A DNA stretch of 64,000 nucleotides. Origin: Endozoicomonas sp. GU-1. Its GTDB lineage: Bacteria > Pseudomonadota > Gammaproteobacteria > Pseudomonadales > Endozoicomonadaceae. Where the stretch lies: NCBI RefSeq assembly GCF_027366395.1, contig NZ_CP114771.1:4402001-4466000 (forward strand). The letters run 5' to 3'. Within the stretch, counting starts at the first letter, position 1; every line of letters starts with the position of its first letter. A model generated the notes under the pieces. It searched no databases. It was not told the DNA's origin and saw nothing but the letters and a program-made list of their open reading frames with translations. Positions 37,677 through 47,809 of this stretch are shown here, in pieces. Position numbers and translations under genes: made by a program.

Positions 37677-38504
37677 ATGGCAGTAATCAAATGCAAGCCG
37701 ACTTCTCCAGGTCGCCGCTTCGTTGTCAAGGTAGTTAACCCTGACCTCCACAAGGGTCGCCCTTACGCGCCCCTGGTGGAAAAGAAAGGCAAAACTGGTG
37801 GTCGCAACAATGCTGGTCGTATCACTACCCGTCATCGCGGGGGTGGCCACAAGCAGCACTATCGTATCGTAGACTTTCGTCGCAACAAGGACGGCATTCC
37901 AGCTGTTGTTGAGCGTCTGGAATACGATCCAAACCGTACTGCGCACATCGCCCTGTTGAAATACATGGATGGTGAGCGTCGTTACATTATCGCACCTAAA
38001 GGTGTGAAAGCCGGTGATGAGCTGTTCTCCGGTGTCGATGCCCCGATCAAAGCTGGTAATACTCTGCCTCTGCGCAATATTCCACAGGGTTCCATCGTAC
38101 ACTGTGTAGAAATGAAGCCTGGTAAAGGCGCTCAGATGATTCGCAGTGCTGGTGCTTCTGCCCAGCTGGTCGCTCGTGACGGTGCTTACGTTACCCTGCG
38201 TCTGCGTTCCGGTGAAATGCGTAAAGTATTGGCTGACTGTCGCGCCACTCTGGGCGAAGTCTCTAACAGTGAGCACAACCTGCGCTCTCTGGGTAAAGCG
38301 GGTGCTAAGCGCTGGCGTGGTGTGCGTCCGACCGTTCGTGGTGTTGCCATGAACCCGGTAGATCACCCACATGGTGGTGGTGAAGGTCGTACTTCCGGTG
38401 GTCGTCATCCTGTGACGCCATGGGGTATCCCGACCAAGGGTCGCAAGACTCGTTCCAACAAGCGTACGGACAAAATGATCGTACGTCGTCGCAGCGCGAA
38501 GTAA
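37677..38504 (+). CDS. rplB: 50S ribosomal protein L2
   Basis: 275 residues, one of the most conserved ribosomal proteins. The C-terminal [20 protein letters not shown] stretch with the peptidyl-transferase-proximal histidine is intact. AAGGAGC lies upstream of the ATG. Confidence 0.98.
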   Translation: MAVIKCKPTSPGRRFVVKVVNPDLHKGRPYAPLVEKKGKTGGRNNAGRITTRHRGGGHKQHYRIVDFRRNKDGIPAVVERLEYDPNRTAHIALLKYMDGERRYIIAPKGVKAGDELFSGVDAPIKAGNTLPLRNIPQGSIVHCVEMKPGKGAQMIRSAGASAQLVARDGAYVTLRLRSGEMRKVLADCRATLGEVSNSEHNLRSLGKAGAKRWRGVRPTVRGVAMNPVDHPHGGGEGRTSGGRHPVTPWGIPTKGRKTRSNKRTDKMIVRRRSAK

Positions 38505-38525
38505 GCCTAGAGAGAGGATACGATA

Positions 38526-38804
38526 GTGCCACGTTCATTGAAAAAAGGCCCATTTATCGACCTTCACCTGCTGAAGAAAGTCGAAGAAGCGGCTGAAAGC
38601 GGCAACAAGCGTCCGATCAAGACCTGGTCTCGCCGCTCCATGATTATCCCAACCATGGTTGGTCTGACTCTGGCTGTGCACAACGGTCGTCAGCACGTTC
38701 CTGTCTTCGTTACCGAAGATATGGTTGGCCACAAGCTGGGTGAGTTTGCTGCAACCCGTACTTATCGCGGTCACGCAGCAGACAAGAAGGCCAAGAAGCG
38801 CTAA
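38526..38804 (+). CDS. rpsS: 30S ribosomal protein S19
   Basis: 92 residues with a GTG start preceded by [26 protein letters not shown] and [16 protein letters not shown] are typical. S19 forms a complex with S13 in the 30S head. Confidence 0.97.
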   Translation: MPRSLKKGPFIDLHLLKKVEEAAESGNKRPIKTWSRRSMIIPTMVGLTLAVHNGRQHVPVFVTEDMVGHKLGEFAATRTYRGHAADKKAKKR

Positions 38805-38816
38805 GAGGGTATAGAA

Positions 38817-39152
38817 ATGAAAGAAGTTGCTGCTATGCATAAAGGCGCTCGCATTTCTGCCCAGAAAGCGCGTCTGGTCGCTGACCAGATCCGCGGCAAG
38901 GCAGTTGGCGAAGCCCTGGATCTCCTGAGCTACAGCCCGAAAAAAGCTGCAGTTCTGGTTAAGAAAGTGCTTGAGTCTGCTATTGCAAACGCTGAGCACA
39001 ATGACGGCATGGACATCGATGAGCTGAAAGTCTCTACTGTCTTCGTTGACGAAGGCATGACGATGAAGCGCATTCGCCCACGTGCCAAGGGTCGTGCTGA
39101 TCGCATTCTGAAGCGGTCTTGCCATATTACGGTTAAGGTTGCAGAGGTCTAA
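38817..39152 (+). CDS. rplV: 50S ribosomal protein L22
   Basis: 111 residues. The tunnel beta-hairpin [20 protein letters not shown], the site of macrolide-resistance changes in other bacteria, looks wild type. Start 12 bases after rpsS. Confidence 0.97.
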   Translation: MKEVAAMHKGARISAQKARLVADQIRGKAVGEALDLLSYSPKKAAVLVKKVLESAIANAEHNDGMDIDELKVSTVFVDEGMTMKRIRPRAKGRADRILKRSCHITVKVAEV

Positions 39153-39163
39153 GGAGCGGTCAG

Positions 39164-39871
39164 ATGGGTCAGAAAGTACATCCTAATGGAATTCGCCTGG
39201 GCATCGTTAAGCCCCACCGTTCAGTCTGGTTTGCAGATGGCAGCGATTACGCTGACAAACTGAATGCTGACCTGGCGGTGCGCAGTTTCATTGAAGAGAA
39301 GCTGAAAAACGCTTCTGTAAGCCATGTTGAAATCCAGCGTCCAGCGCAAAGCGCCCGCGTGACCATTCACACTGCCCGTCCGGGTATCGTGATTGGCAAG
39401 AAGGGTGAAGACGTTGAGAAGCTGCGTCAGGCGGTGTCCAAAATGATGGGCGTGCCTGTGCACATCAACATTGAAGAAATCCGCAAGCCTGAACTGAACG
39501 CCATGCTGGTCGCTCAGAGCATCGCTGGCCAGCTGGAGCGTCGTGTGATGTTCCGTCGTGCCATGAAGCGCTCTGTCCAGAACGCCATGCGTCTGGGTGC
39601 CAAGGGTATCAAGGTTCAACTGAGTGGCCGTCTTGGCGGTGCTGAAATCGCGCGTACTGAATGGTACCGCGAAGGTCGTGTGCCTCTGCACACCCTGCGT
39701 GCTGACATCGATTATGCACATTATGAAGCACTGACCACTTACGGTATTCTGGGTGTCAAGGTCTGGATCTTTAAGGGTGAGGTTATCGGTGGCATGGCAC
39801 CTACTGTTGAGCCTTCCAAAGATAAAGAACAGCCAGCTCGTCGCCCTAAGAAGCGTCAGGCTAAGAGTTAA
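39164..39871 (+). CDS. rpsC: 30S ribosomal protein S3
   Basis: 235 residues with the KH domain ([17 protein letters not shown]) and the C-terminal domain lining the mRNA entry ([20 protein letters not shown]). AAGGAGCGG precedes the ATG. Confidence 0.98.
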   Translation: MGQKVHPNGIRLGIVKPHRSVWFADGSDYADKLNADLAVRSFIEEKLKNASVSHVEIQRPAQSARVTIHTARPGIVIGKKGEDVEKLRQAVSKMMGVPVHINIEEIRKPELNAMLVAQSIAGQLERRVMFRRAMKRSVQNAMRLGAKGIKVQLSGRLGGAEIARTEWYREGRVPLHTLRADIDYAHYEALTTYGILGVKVWIFKGEVIGGMAPTVEPSKDKEQPARRPKKRQAKS

Positions 39872-39882
39872 GGAGCGCGGAA

Positions 39883-40296
39883 ATGTTACAGCCTAAGCGT
39901 ACGAAATTTCGTAAGCAGCAAAAAGGCCGCAATCGTGGTCTGGCACTCCGCGGCTCCAAGGTTAGCTTCGGCGAATACGCATTGAAAGCAATCGGTCGTG
40001 GACGTATAACAGCTCGCCAGATTGAGGCGGCTCGTCGTGCCATGACCCGTCACATTAAACGTGGCGGTAAAATCTGGATCCGCGTCTTCCCTGACAAGCC
40101 GATCACCGGTAAGCCTCTTGAGGTGCGTCAGGGTAAAGGTAAGGGTAACGTGGAATACTGGGTGTGCCAGATTCAACCAGGCCGCGTTCTCTATGAGATG
40201 GAAGGTGTGTCCGAAGAGCTGGCTCGTGAAGCCTTCGCTCTTGCAGCAGCCAAGCTGCCGCTGGAAACTGCCTTCGTTAAGCGGAGCGTAATGTGA
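39883..40296 (+). CDS. rplP: 50S ribosomal protein L16
   Basis: 137 residues; [19 protein letters not shown] and the C-terminal helix are as expected. L16 sits near the A-site tRNA elbow. Its TGA overlaps the rpmC ATG (TGATG). Confidence 0.98.
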   Translation: MLQPKRTKFRKQQKGRNRGLALRGSKVSFGEYALKAIGRGRITARQIEAARRAMTRHIKRGGKIWIRVFPDKPITGKPLEVRQGKGKGNVEYWVCQIQPGRVLYEMEGVSEELAREAFALAAAKLPLETAFVKRSVM

Positions 40297-40487
40297 TGAA
40301 AGCTGCTGAACTGCGTGAAAAGTCTGTAGAGGAGCTCAATACTGAGCTGCTCTCTCTGCTGCGGGATCAGTTTAACTTCCGTATGCAGAAAGCTACTGGC
40401 CAGCTGGGTCAGAGCCATCTGCTGAAGCAGGTTAAGCGCGACATCGCTCGTGTGAAAACCATCCTGAACCAAAAGGCAGGAGCATAA
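40296..40487 (+). CDS. rpmC: 50S ribosomal protein L29
   Basis: 63 residues from ATG 40296 ([19 protein letters not shown]), matching E. coli length; the in-frame GTG at 40293 is not needed. Two-helix protein beside the tunnel exit. Confidence 0.97.
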   Translation: MKAAELREKSVEELNTELLSLLRDQFNFRMQKATGQLGQSHLLKQVKRDIARVKTILNQKAGA

Positions 40488-40488
40488 G

Positions 40489-40752
40489 ATGGCTGAAGAC
40501 AAGAAGGTCCGTACCCTGACCGGTAAGGTCGTGAGCGACAAGATGGATAAAACCATCACTGTTCTCATCGAGCGCCGGGTAAAACATCCGCTTCTGGGTA
40601 AAATCGTGAAGCGGTCCACCAAGTTGCACGCTCATGATGAAAACAACGACTGCCGTATGGGCGACGTTGTTACCATCAAAGAGACGCGTCCTCTGTCAAA
40701 GAGCAAGACGTTTACGCTTGTATCCATTGACGAGCGTGCTACTCAGATCTAA
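40489..40752 (+). CDS. rpsQ: 30S ribosomal protein S17
   Basis: 87 residues, last gene of the S10 operon. [20 protein letters not shown] and [18 protein letters not shown] are typical. A terminator-like hairpin follows. Confidence 0.97.
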   Translation: MAEDKKVRTLTGKVVSDKMDKTITVLIERRVKHPLLGKIVKRSTKLHAHDENNDCRMGDVVTIKETRPLSKSKTFTLVSIDERATQI

Positions 40753-40785
40753 GGCTACGGTGCTTTGGGCTTGAGTGACTAATGG

Positions 40786-40831
40786 CCGTTCCGACAGGCT
40801 CTTAAAAGTTCTGTCGGAACGGTTGTTTTTG
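40786..40831 (+). terminator. Terminator-like hairpin at the end of the S10 operon
   Basis: 12-bp stem CCGTTCCGACAG (40786-40797) / CTGTCGGAACGG (40811-40822) followed by TTGTTTTTG. It marks the S10/spc boundary. Because rplN begins only ~50 bases later, termination may be partial. Confidence 0.65.
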
Positions 40832-40879
40832 TGAAAGCCGGCGAGTACCCGTCTGCAGTTTGGGCTTGGAGAATAAGCA

Positions 40880-41248
40880 ATGATCCAGACAGAAAGTCAA
40901 CTCGAAGTCGCTGATAACAGCGGCGCCCGTTGAGTTCAGTGTATCAAGGTGCTGGGTGGATCCCACCGCCGCTACGCTGGCATTGGCGACATCATCAAAG
41001 TATCCGTGAAGGAAGCGATTCCTCGCGGTAAGGTCAAAAAAGGCCAGGTGATGAACGCTGTTGTCGTGCGTACCAAAAAAGGTGTTCGTCGTCCAGACGG
41101 TTCCCTGATCAAATTCGATGGCAATGCAGCCGTTCTTCTGAACGCCAACCTGCAGCCAATCGGTACCCGTATCTTTGGACCAGTGACTCGTGAGCTGCGC
41201 GGTGAGCAGTTCATGAAGATCATCTCACTGGCCCCAGAAGTACTGTAA
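40880..41248 (+). pseudogene. rplN: 50S ribosomal protein L14, interrupted by in-frame TGA at codon 18
   Basis: From ATG 40880 (GGAG 10 nt upstream) the frame encodes MIQTESQLEVADNSGAR, then TGA (40931-40933), then [16 protein letters not shown] through to ISLAPEVL at the normal stop. Apart from the TGA the 122-residue frame is intact and matches E. coli L14 (123), which has Arg at this position. CGA to TGA is one transition. TGA ends other genes here (rplC, malF), so the code is standard. GTG 40949 could start a product lacking 23 conserved residues, unlikely to work. L14 is essential and usually single copy, so sequencing error, suppression or a second copy must be considered. Confidence 0.9.
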
Positions 41249-41260
41249 CGGGAGCAGGTA

Positions 41261-41575
41261 ATGAAAAAGATCCGTCGTGATGACGAAGTCATCGTAATTG
41301 CCGGCAAGGACAAAGGTAAGCGCGGTAAAGTGCAAACCGTTCGTGCTGACGGCAAGCTGGTTGTTTCTGGCATCAATATGATCAAGAAACATCAGAAGCC
41401 TAACCCGATGCTGGGCACTCCTGGTGGAATCGTAGAAAAAGAAGCGGCTATCGAAGCTTCTAACGTTGCGATTCTGAACCCTGAAACCAACAAGGCTGAT
41501 CGTGTTGGCTTTGCTATCGAAGATGGCAAAAAGCAGCGCGTATTTAAGTCTAACGGCAAGCCTGTTGACGCGTAA
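41261..41575 (+). CDS. rplX: 50S ribosomal protein L24
   Basis: 104 residues with the KOW motif [18 protein letters not shown]. An assembly initiator of the 50S subunit, second gene of the spc operon. Confidence 0.97.
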   Translation: MKKIRRDDEVIVIAGKDKGKRGKVQTVRADGKLVVSGINMIKKHQKPNPMLGTPGGIVEKEAAIEASNVAILNPETNKADRVGFAIEDGKKQRVFKSNGKPVDA

Positions 41576-41585
41576 GGGGAGAGTG

Positions 41586-42125
41586 ATGGCAAATTTTAAA
41601 ACCAAATATCGTGAAGAAATTCTGCCCATGCTCAAAGAAGAGCTGGGTGTGAAAAACGTTCATGAAGTGCCACGCATCACCAAAATCACCCTGAACATGG
41701 GTGTCGGTGAAGCGATTGGTGACAAGAAAGTCATCGAGCACGCGGTTGCTGACCTGGAAAAAATCGCCGGTCAGAAAGCTGTTGTGACCAAGGCCCGCAA
41801 ATCTGTCGCTGGCTTTAAAGTCCGTGAAGGCTGGCCAATCGGTGTTAAGGTGACTCTGCGTCGTGAGCGCATGTATGAGTTCCTGGAGCGTCTGGTTGAC
41901 ATCGCTCTGCCACGTGTCCGTGACTTCCGTGGTCTGAGCCCCAAGTCTTTCGACGGTCGTGGTAACTACAGCATGGGTGTTAAAGAGCAGATCATCTTCC
42001 CTGAAGTTGATTACGACAAAATCGACACTCTGCGCGGTCTGGACATCACTCTGACCACTACCGCCAAGAATGACGATGAAGGCCGTGCTCTGCTGAAGGC
42101 TTTCAACTTCCCATTCCGTAACTGA
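41586..42125 (+). CDS. rplE: 50S ribosomal protein L5
   Basis: 179 residues from ATG 41586 ([20 protein letters not shown]), preceded by GGGGAGAG; an upstream extension of the frame overlaps rplX and is rejected. L5 binds 5S r[20 protein letters not shown] is typical. Confidence 0.97.
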   Translation: MANFKTKYREEILPMLKEELGVKNVHEVPRITKITLNMGVGEAIGDKKVIEHAVADLEKIAGQKAVVTKARKSVAGFKVREGWPIGVKVTLRRERMYEFLERLVDIALPRVRDFRGLSPKSFDGRGNYSMGVKEQIIFPEVDYDKIDTLRGLDITLTTTAKNDDEGRALLKAFNFPFRN

Positions 42126-42141
42126 TACAGGTACGAGTTTT

Positions 42142-42447
42142 ATGGCAAAAGTATCCATGAAGCAGCGGGAACTGAAGCGTCAGCGCACCGTTGCCAAGTA
42201 TGCTGAAAAGCGTGCACAGCTGAAAGCTGTGATTAACAATCCTAACAGCACTGAAGATGAGCGTTGGGATGCCCTGGTAGCTCTGCAGAAACAGCCTCGC
42301 AATGCCAGCAAGGCGCGTCTGCGTAACCGCTGCCGCATCACTGGCCGTCCACACGGCGTACTGCGCAAGTTCGGCCTGAGCCGTATCAAGCTGCGTGAAG
42401 CAGCGATGCGTGGTGATGTTCCAGGTCTGGTTAAAGCCAGCTGGTAA
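42142..42447 (+). CDS. rpsN: 30S ribosomal protein S14
   Basis: 101 residues, the long form without the zinc-binding Cys pairs. [20 protein letters not shown] is intact. Confidence 0.97.
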   Translation: MAKVSMKQRELKRQRTVAKYAEKRAQLKAVINNPNSTEDERWDALVALQKQPRNASKARLRNRCRITGRPHGVLRKFGLSRIKLREAAMRGDVPGLVKASW

Positions 42448-42476
42448 GCGCATTTCATCTTCGGGAGATATAGATA

Positions 42477-42869
42477 ATGAGTATGCAGGACCCGTTAGCA
42501 GATATGCTAACTCGTATCCGTAATGCCCAGATGGCAGAGCACGCCTCTGTCACCATGCCGTCCTCCAAAATCAAGGTTGCTGTAGCCCGGGTTTTGAAAG
42601 ACGAAGGTTTCATCGCTGACTACAAAGTCGCTGGCGAAGCCAAGGCTGAACTGGCCATCGAACTGAAGTATTTCGAAGGCAAGCCAGTTATTGAAAGCCT
42701 GAAGCGTACCAGCCGTCCTGGCCTGCGTGCCTACGCTGGCAAGGAAGCGCTGCCTAAAGTGAACGGCGGTCTGGGTATCGCTATCGTTTCCACCAACAAA
42801 GGTGTTATGACCGATCGCGCTGCCCGTGCAGCCGGTGTTGGTGGCGAAATTCTCTGCACTGTGTTCTAA
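42477..42869 (+). CDS. rpsH: 30S ribosomal protein S8
   Basis: 130 residues starting [18 protein letters not shown] as in E. coli. In E. coli S8 represses the spc operon by binding at the rplX-rplE junction. C-terminus [19 protein letters not shown] is typical. Confidence 0.97.
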   Translation: MSMQDPLADMLTRIRNAQMAEHASVTMPSSKIKVAVARVLKDEGFIADYKVAGEAKAELAIELKYFEGKPVIESLKRTSRPGLRAYAGKEALPKVNGGLGIAIVSTNKGVMTDRAARAAGVGGEILCTVF

Positions 42870-42881
42870 GGGAGGGGTATT

Positions 42882-43415
42882 ATGTCTCGAGTAGCCAAAA
42901 GCCCTGTTGCTGTCCCTGCTGGTGTAGAGATCAAGCGCAATGGCCAGATCCTGGTGATCAAAGGTTCCAAGGGTCAACTGGAACTTGTTGTTCACAACAA
43001 TGTCGAAGTTGGACAGGAAGAAAACGTTCTGACGTTTGCTCCACGTGATGGTGCCAAGCACTCTCGTGCTCTGGCCGGCACTACCCGTGCCCTGGTTAAC
43101 AACATGGTAACCGGCGTTACCGCTGGCTTCGAGAAGAAGCTGCAGCTGGTTGGTGTTGGTTATCGTGCAGCGGCCAAAGGTAATAGCCTGACTTTGAACC
43201 TGGGCTTCTCCCATCCGGTTGAATACGAACTGCCACAAGGCGTGACTTGTGAAACTCCGACCCAGACTGAAATTCTGGTTCGCGGTATCGACAAGCAGCT
43301 GGTTGGACAGGTTGCTGCGGAAATTCGTGAATTCCGTCGTCCTGAGCCTTATAAAGGCAAGGGTGTTCGCTATGCTGACGAACGCGTTCGTCGCAAAGAA
43401 GCCAAGAAAAAGTAA
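42882..43415 (+). CDS. rplF: 50S ribosomal protein L6
   Basis: 177 residues; two related alpha/beta domains. The C-terminal [20 protein letters not shown] motif is intact. GGGAGGGG precedes the ATG. Confidence 0.97.
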   Translation: MSRVAKSPVAVPAGVEIKRNGQILVIKGSKGQLELVVHNNVEVGQEENVLTFAPRDGAKHSRALAGTTRALVNNMVTGVTAGFEKKLQLVGVGYRAAAKGNSLTLNLGFSHPVEYELPQGVTCETPTQTEILVRGIDKQLVGQVAAEIREFRRPEPYKGKGVRYADERVRRKEAKKK

Positions 43416-43429
43416 GGTAGGGTGAGATC

Positions 43430-43780
43430 ATGATGGACAAGAAATCTTCTCGCCTGCGTCGTGCCCTTCGTGCAAGGGTTAAGATGCGTGAGCTGGGTGC
43501 CATTCGTCTGAGCATTCATCGTACGCCTCGCCACATCTATGCGCAGGTTATCGCCGCTGACGGCGACAAAGTGCTGGCATCTGCCTCCACTGTTGAAAAA
43601 GAACTGCGTGGCGACGCTACCGGTAACGTAGAAGCGGCCAAGAAAGTTGGTGCCCTGGTTGCTGAGCGTGCCAAGGCGGCGGGTGTGACCAAGGTGGCGT
43701 TTGACCGCTCTGGTTTCAAATATCACGGTCGTGTCAAGGCGCTTGCCGATGCAGCCCGTGAAGGCGGACTGGAATTCTAA
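43430..43780 (+). CDS. rplR: 50S ribosomal protein L18
   Basis: 116 residues; binds 5S rRNA with L5. [20 protein letters not shown] and [19 protein letters not shown] are typical. Confidence 0.97.
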   Translation: MMDKKSSRLRRALRARVKMRELGAIRLSIHRTPRHIYAQVIAADGDKVLASASTVEKELRGDATGNVEAAKKVGALVAERAKAAGVTKVAFDRSGFKYHGRVKALADAAREGGLEF

Positions 43781-43792
43781 GGGTAGAACGTC

Positions 43793-44308
43793 ATGGCAAG
43801 AGAAAGAGATGAGCGTAAGCCTAACAACGACGAAGGCTTGATTGAGAAGCTGGTACAGGTTAACCGTGTCGCCAAAGTGGTGAAAGGTGGCCGTATCTTT
43901 GGCTTCACAGCGCTGACTGTCGTTGGTGATGGCAAGGGTAAGGTTGGTTTTGGTCGCGGTAAAGCCCGTGAAGTGCCAATCGCTATCCAGAAAGCTATGG
44001 AAGCTGCCCGTCGCAACATGATTCATGTTGACCTGAACGGTGACACCCTGCAGTACCCGGTTAAAGCCCGTCACGGTGCTTCCAAGGTTTACATGCAGCC
44101 AGCATCTGCTGGTACCGGTGTTATCGCCGGTGGTGCAATGCGTGCCGTTCTTGAAGTGGCTGGCGTACACAACGTACTGGCCAAGTGCTACGGTTCTACC
44201 AATCCGGTGAACGTGGTTCGTGCTACTTTTAACGGTCTGCGCGACATGCGTTCTCCTGAAGGCGTTGCTGCCAAGCGTGGCAAGTCGGTTGAGGATATCC
44301 TGGGGTAA
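43793..44308 (+). CDS. rpsE: 30S ribosomal protein S5
   Basis: 171 residues. The decoding-fidelity and spectinomycin loop around [18 protein letters not shown] is normal. A long antisense frame covers this gene but shows no gene signals. Confidence 0.97.
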   Translation: MARERDERKPNNDEGLIEKLVQVNRVAKVVKGGRIFGFTALTVVGDGKGKVGFGRGKAREVPIAIQKAMEAARRNMIHVDLNGDTLQYPVKARHGASKVYMQPASAGTGVIAGGAMRAVLEVAGVHNVLAKCYGSTNPVNVVRATFNGLRDMRSPEGVAAKRGKSVEDILG

Positions 44309-44311
44309 GTC

Positions 44312-44497
44312 ATGGCTGAGAAGATGATCAAAGTGACGCTCGTGAAGAGCACTAACGGTCGCCTCGAAAGCCACAAGGCTTGCGTACGGGGTCTGGGCCT
44401 GCGTCGTATCAACCACACTGTTGAAGTGGAAGACACTCCTTCAGTTCGTGGCATGATCAACAAGGTATCCTACCTTGTCCGGGTAGAAGGAGAATAA
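44312..44497 (+). CDS. rpmD: 50S ribosomal protein L30
   Basis: 61 residues, [20 protein letters not shown]. Starts 3 bases after rpsE and ends 1 base before rplO. Confidence 0.96.
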   Translation: MAEKMIKVTLVKSTNGRLESHKACVRGLGLRRINHTVEVEDTPSVRGMINKVSYLVRVEGE

Positions 44498-44498
44498 C

Positions 44499-44933
44499 AT
44501 GCGTTTGAATACTCTGAGCCCGGCTGAAGGTAGCCGCAAAGAGGGTAAGCGCGTAGGTCGTGGCATCGGCTCCGGCCTGGGCAAGACCTGTGGCCGTGGC
44601 CACAAGGGTCAGAAGTCCCGTTCCGGTGGTTCTGTCAAGCCAGGCTTCGAAGGCGGTCAGCAGCCACTGCAGCGTCGTCTGCCAAAGTTTGGCTTTACTT
44701 CACGCAAAGCGCGTTTTACTGCTGAGATTCGTCTGCACGAACTGAACAAGGTTGAAGCAGACGTGATCGATCTGGCAGCGCTGAAAGCGGCTGACCTGGT
44801 CAGCGGTAGCATCCAGCGCGCCAAAGTGGTACTGTCTGGCGAATTGGCTAAAGCAGTCACCATCAAAGGTCTGGCTGTTACCAAAGGCGCCCGTGCTGCG
44901 ATTGAAGCTGCCGGTGGTAAGATCGAGGACTAA
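44499..44933 (+). CDS. rplO: 50S ribosomal protein L15
   Basis: 144 residues with the Gly/Arg-rich N-terminal tail ([19 protein letters not shown]) that penetrates 23S rRNA. The TAA stop directly abuts the secY ATG. Confidence 0.97.
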   Translation: MRLNTLSPAEGSRKEGKRVGRGIGSGLGKTCGRGHKGQKSRSGGSVKPGFEGGQQPLQRRLPKFGFTSRKARFTAEIRLHELNKVEADVIDLAALKAADLVSGSIQRAKVVLSGELAKAVTIKGLAVTKGARAAIEAAGGKIED

Positions 44934-46260
44934 ATGGCTAAGACATTACCTGTTGGGAATCAAAGCGGCTTAAACGAGCTGTGGTCTCGCGTTAAGTTCG
45001 TGTTTCTGGCGATCCTGGTTTACAGGATCGGTGCGCACATCCCTGTGCCGGGCATCAACCCTGATGCGCTGGCTCGGATGTTTCAACAAAATGAAGGCAC
45101 CATTCTGGGTCTGTTCAACATGTTCTCCGGCGGTGCGCTGGAGAGAATGTCGGTACTGGCCCTGGGTATCATGCCTTATATTTCGGCGTCCATTATCGTT
45201 CAGTTGATGAGCGTGGTGAGCCCGCAGTTGGAGCAGCTCAAGAAGGAAGGTGAGTCCGGACGTCGCAAGATCAGCCAGTACACCCGCTACCTGACCGTTG
45301 CCCTTGCCCTGGTCCAGGGTACTGGCATGACTGTCGGTCTGGCCAATCAGGGTGTTGCCTTCAGCACTGACCTCAGCTTCTACATTGTTGCTGTGGTCAC
45401 GTTCGTCACCGGTGCCGTCTTTATGATGTGGCTGGGCGAACAGGTGACTGAACGGGGAATCGGCAATGGTATTTCGATTCTCATTTTTGCAGGTATTGTC
45501 GCTGGTCTTCCAAGTGCGATTGTGCGGTCTTTCGAGTCCGCACGTCAGGGTGATATCAACATCCTGATGTTGCTCGCCGTTGCCCTTCTGGCAATTGCGA
45601 TCATTGCATTTGTAGTCTTTATCGAACGGGGTCAGCGCCGGATAACCGTAAACTATGCCAAGCGTCAACAAGGACGCAAGGTGTTTGCGGCCCAGAGCAG
45701 CCATCTGCCATTGAAGGTGAATATGGCCGGCGTTATTCCAGCTATTTTCGCTTCCAGCCTGCTGCTGTTCCCTGCGTCTATCGCGCAGTGGTTCGGCCAG
45801 GGTGAAGGCATGGGATGGCTGCAGGACATCGCTCTGGCGCTGGGTCCGGGTCAGCCACTGAACATCATACTGTTCTCGGCAGGCATCATCTTCTTCTGCT
45901 TCTTCTATACTGCCCTGGTCTTTAATCCAAAAGACGTAGCAGATAACCTGAAGAAGTCGGGTGCATTCATCCCCCGGTATTCGTCCGGGTGAGCAGTCTG
46001 CACGTTATATTGATGGTGTCCTGACTCGCCTGACCATGTTCGGTGCTCTCTATATGACAGCAGTGTGTCTGTTGCCTCAGTTCCTGGTCGTGTCGGCTAA
46101 CGTACCGTTCTATCTCGGAGGTACCAGCCTGTTGATCGTGGTGGTCGTGGTGATGGATACCATGGCTCAGGTGCAGTCGCATCTCATGTCGCATCAGTAT
46201 GAGTCGCTGCTGAAGAAATCCAATCTTAAGGGCTATGGCTCTGGCGGTCTGATCCGCTAA
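44934..46260 (+). pseudogene. secY: SecY, protein translocase channel, with a one-base frameshift
   Basis: Encodes the central pore of SecYEG, normally about 440 residues with ten helices. The first 345 or so codons are normal, including [18 protein letters not shown] and [16 protein letters not shown]. At 45971-45975 there are five C. Four would give [21 protein letters not shown] and continue in frame to the C-terminus [10 protein letters not shown] at 46257. As written, the first frame ends at 45992 after FIPRYSSG. SecY is essential and usually unique, so an extra C introduced by sequencing is the simplest explanation. Otherwise the gene would lose helices 9-10. Confidence 0.92.
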
Positions 46261-46305
46261 GCCACTCTCATTGAGAATAGTTCTGCAACGGTTGTGGAGT
46301 TAGTT

Positions 46306-46419
46306 ATGAAAGTACGTGCGTCGGTTAAAAAAATCTGCCGCAACTGCAAGATCATCAAGCGTAAGGGTAATGTACGTGTGATCTGTCAGGAGCCACGTCA
46401 CAAACAGCGTCAGGGCTAA
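46306..46419 (+). CDS. rpmJ: 50S ribosomal protein L36
   Basis: 37 residues, [20 protein letters not shown], with zinc ligands in C-x2-C, the later Cys and the His of [15 protein letters not shown] lies upstream. Last gene before a MITE-like insertion that separates it from rpsM. Confidence 0.95.
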   Translation: MKVRASVKKICRNCKIIKRKGNVRVICQEPRHKQRQG

Positions 46420-46433
46420 TCATTGTTGGGAAT

Positions 46434-46601
46434 CTAGGAGGCTGTCCGAGAATAGCGCCCGTAGCGAGGATTGCGAGAAATTGAGGCTAAAAATTTCTGA
46501 TTCTGAGGAGAATAGCGGTGCTATTTGACGAAGAAGCAGGAATTTTTAGACCAATTTATCGCAACCGCAGTAGGGCAGTCTATTCTCGGACAGCCTCCTA
46601 G
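46434..46601. repeat. MITE-like palindromic element (GGCTGTCCGAGAATAG family), copy 1
   Basis: Perfect 22-bp terminal inverted repeats: CTAGGAGGCTGTCCGAGAAT plus AG at the left and the exact complement at 46580-46601. 168 bp, non-coding. It lies between rpmJ and rpsM inside the ribosomal operon cluster. A second copy is at 58649-58830 in opposite orientation and a single end at 49980-50009. Confidence 0.9.
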
Positions 46602-46944
46602 GGATTCTCCGGATAGCATGACTCTGGTCTAATGTGACCTCAGGCAAAGCCAACCGCTCATGAAATTGTTCATGAGCGGTTGTGTTTTATCGAAAGGGGG
46701 ATTACAATTTCCGCCTTTCGACCTGTTGGAAATGCCTTTTGCTGCGTGAGTGTTTTAGCTTTGCTTGATTGCTCCGTCGGCTCGGTATTTTCTTCAGGAT
46801 GAAAGCAGCCATTTCTGAAACAATGGTTTTTCCCGGCGTTTCAATATGGTGACGTGTTCCAGTTTAATTTGGTGTTGCTGAGTAATCAGGAATGATCAAC
46901 TGAATAGCTGTTACACGGTTAAATGTAATAACGGAGACGATTGA
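46602..46944 (+). other. Leader region of the alpha operon
   Basis: About 340 bases between the MITE-like element and rpsM. It holds a strong terminator-like hairpin (46652-46681) and then about 260 bases without a gene. In E. coli the alpha operon leader folds into a pseudoknot bound by S4; equivalent pairing was not worked out here. A separate promoter for rpsM probably lies in this stretch. Confidence 0.5.
46652..46681 (+). terminator. Terminator-like hairpin after the spc operon
   Basis: 13-bp perfect stem AACCGCTCATGAA / TTCATGAGCGGTT with an ATTG loop, followed by GTGTTTTAT. Confidence 0.7.
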
Positions 46945-47301
46945 ATGGCCCGTATTGCTGGCGTCAACATTCCAGATAACAAACATGCCGTTATCTCGTT
47001 GACCTACATTTTTGGTATCGGTAAGACTTCAGCTCAGCAGCTTTGTGTTGCCACTGGCGTTAACCCGTCTGCCAAAGTATCTGAATTAAGCGAAGATCAG
47101 CTGGAATCCCTGCGTACTGAAGTTGCAAAACTCAACGTAGAAGGTGACCTGCGTCGCGAAATCAGCATGAACATCAAGCGCCTGATGGACCTGGGTTGCT
47201 ACCGTGGCCTTCGCCACCGTCGCAGTCTGCCGGTTCGTGGTCAGCGCTCGAAGACCAATGCCCGTACTCGTAAGGGTCCGCGCAAACCGATTCGTAAATA
47301 A
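46945..47301 (+). CDS. rpsM: 30S ribosomal protein S13
   Basis: 118 residues, [19 protein letters not shown], with the C-terminal [17 protein letters not shown] tail contacting P-site tRNA. First gene of the alpha operon; CGGAGA upstream. Confidence 0.97.
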   Translation: MARIAGVNIPDNKHAVISLTYIFGIGKTSAQQLCVATGVNPSAKVSELSEDQLESLRTEVAKLNVEGDLRREISMNIKRLMDLGCYRGLRHRRSLPVRGQRSKTNARTRKGPRKPIRK

Positions 47302-47404
47302 GATCGTTGCATTTCTCTGAAGAAACGCTTTGTATAGTTCTTTTCTATTAAATGCTTTTCGTTGCAGAGAATAACGAACTTTTAAATACAGGATTTGTTC
47401 TGAT

Positions 47405-47794
47405 ATGGCAAAGCCAGGTACTCGTACACGTAAGAAAGTTAAAAAGTCGGTTGTGGATGGCATCGCCCATATTCACGCCTCTTTTAACAACACTATCGTG
47501 ACAATTACCGACCGCCAGGGTAATGCACTCTCCTGGGCAACTGCAGGTGGCTCCGGCTTCCGTGGTTCCCGTAAGAGCACGCCATTCGCTGCGCAGGTTG
47601 CAGCCGAGCGTGCCGGACGTGCCGCCGCTGAGTTCGGTCTGAAGAATTTGGACGTGAATGTTAAAGGGCCTGGTCCAGGCCGTGAATCCGCTGTACGCGC
47701 GCTTAACGCTTGTGGTTTCAAGATCAATAACATCACTGATGTTACCCCGATCCCACACAATGGTTGTCGTCCGCCCAAGAAGCGTCGTGTATAA
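47405..47794 (+). CDS. rpsK: 30S ribosomal protein S11
   Basis: 129 residues; [20 protein letters not shown] and [19 protein letters not shown] are typical. It follows rpsM by about 100 bases with no clear hairpin. Confidence 0.97.
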   Translation: MAKPGTRTRKKVKKSVVDGIAHIHASFNNTIVTITDRQGNALSWATAGGSGFRGSRKSTPFAAQVAAERAGRAAAEFGLKNLDVNVKGPGPGRESAVRALNACGFKINNITDVTPIPHNGCRPPKKRRV

Positions 47795-47809
47795 GCAGGA
47801 GACCGGTAA

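Noticed and set aside
40931-40933. TGA in rplN as selenocysteine or as a reassigned codon
   Set aside because: Arg is expected at this position, TGA terminates other genes here, and no SECIS-like hairpin is evident just downstream.
43370-44416. Long minus-strand open frame (348 codons) across rplR and rpsE
   Set aside because: It is antisense to highly conserved ribosomal genes, has no ribosome site, and its length follows from their codon bias. Similar antisense frames at 37635-38408, 41550-42158 and 42507-43238 are rejected for the same reason.
46434-46601. Possible attenuator or riboswitch upstream of rpsM
   Set aside because: The structure is a transposable palindrome with perfect terminal repeats and copies elsewhere in the window.
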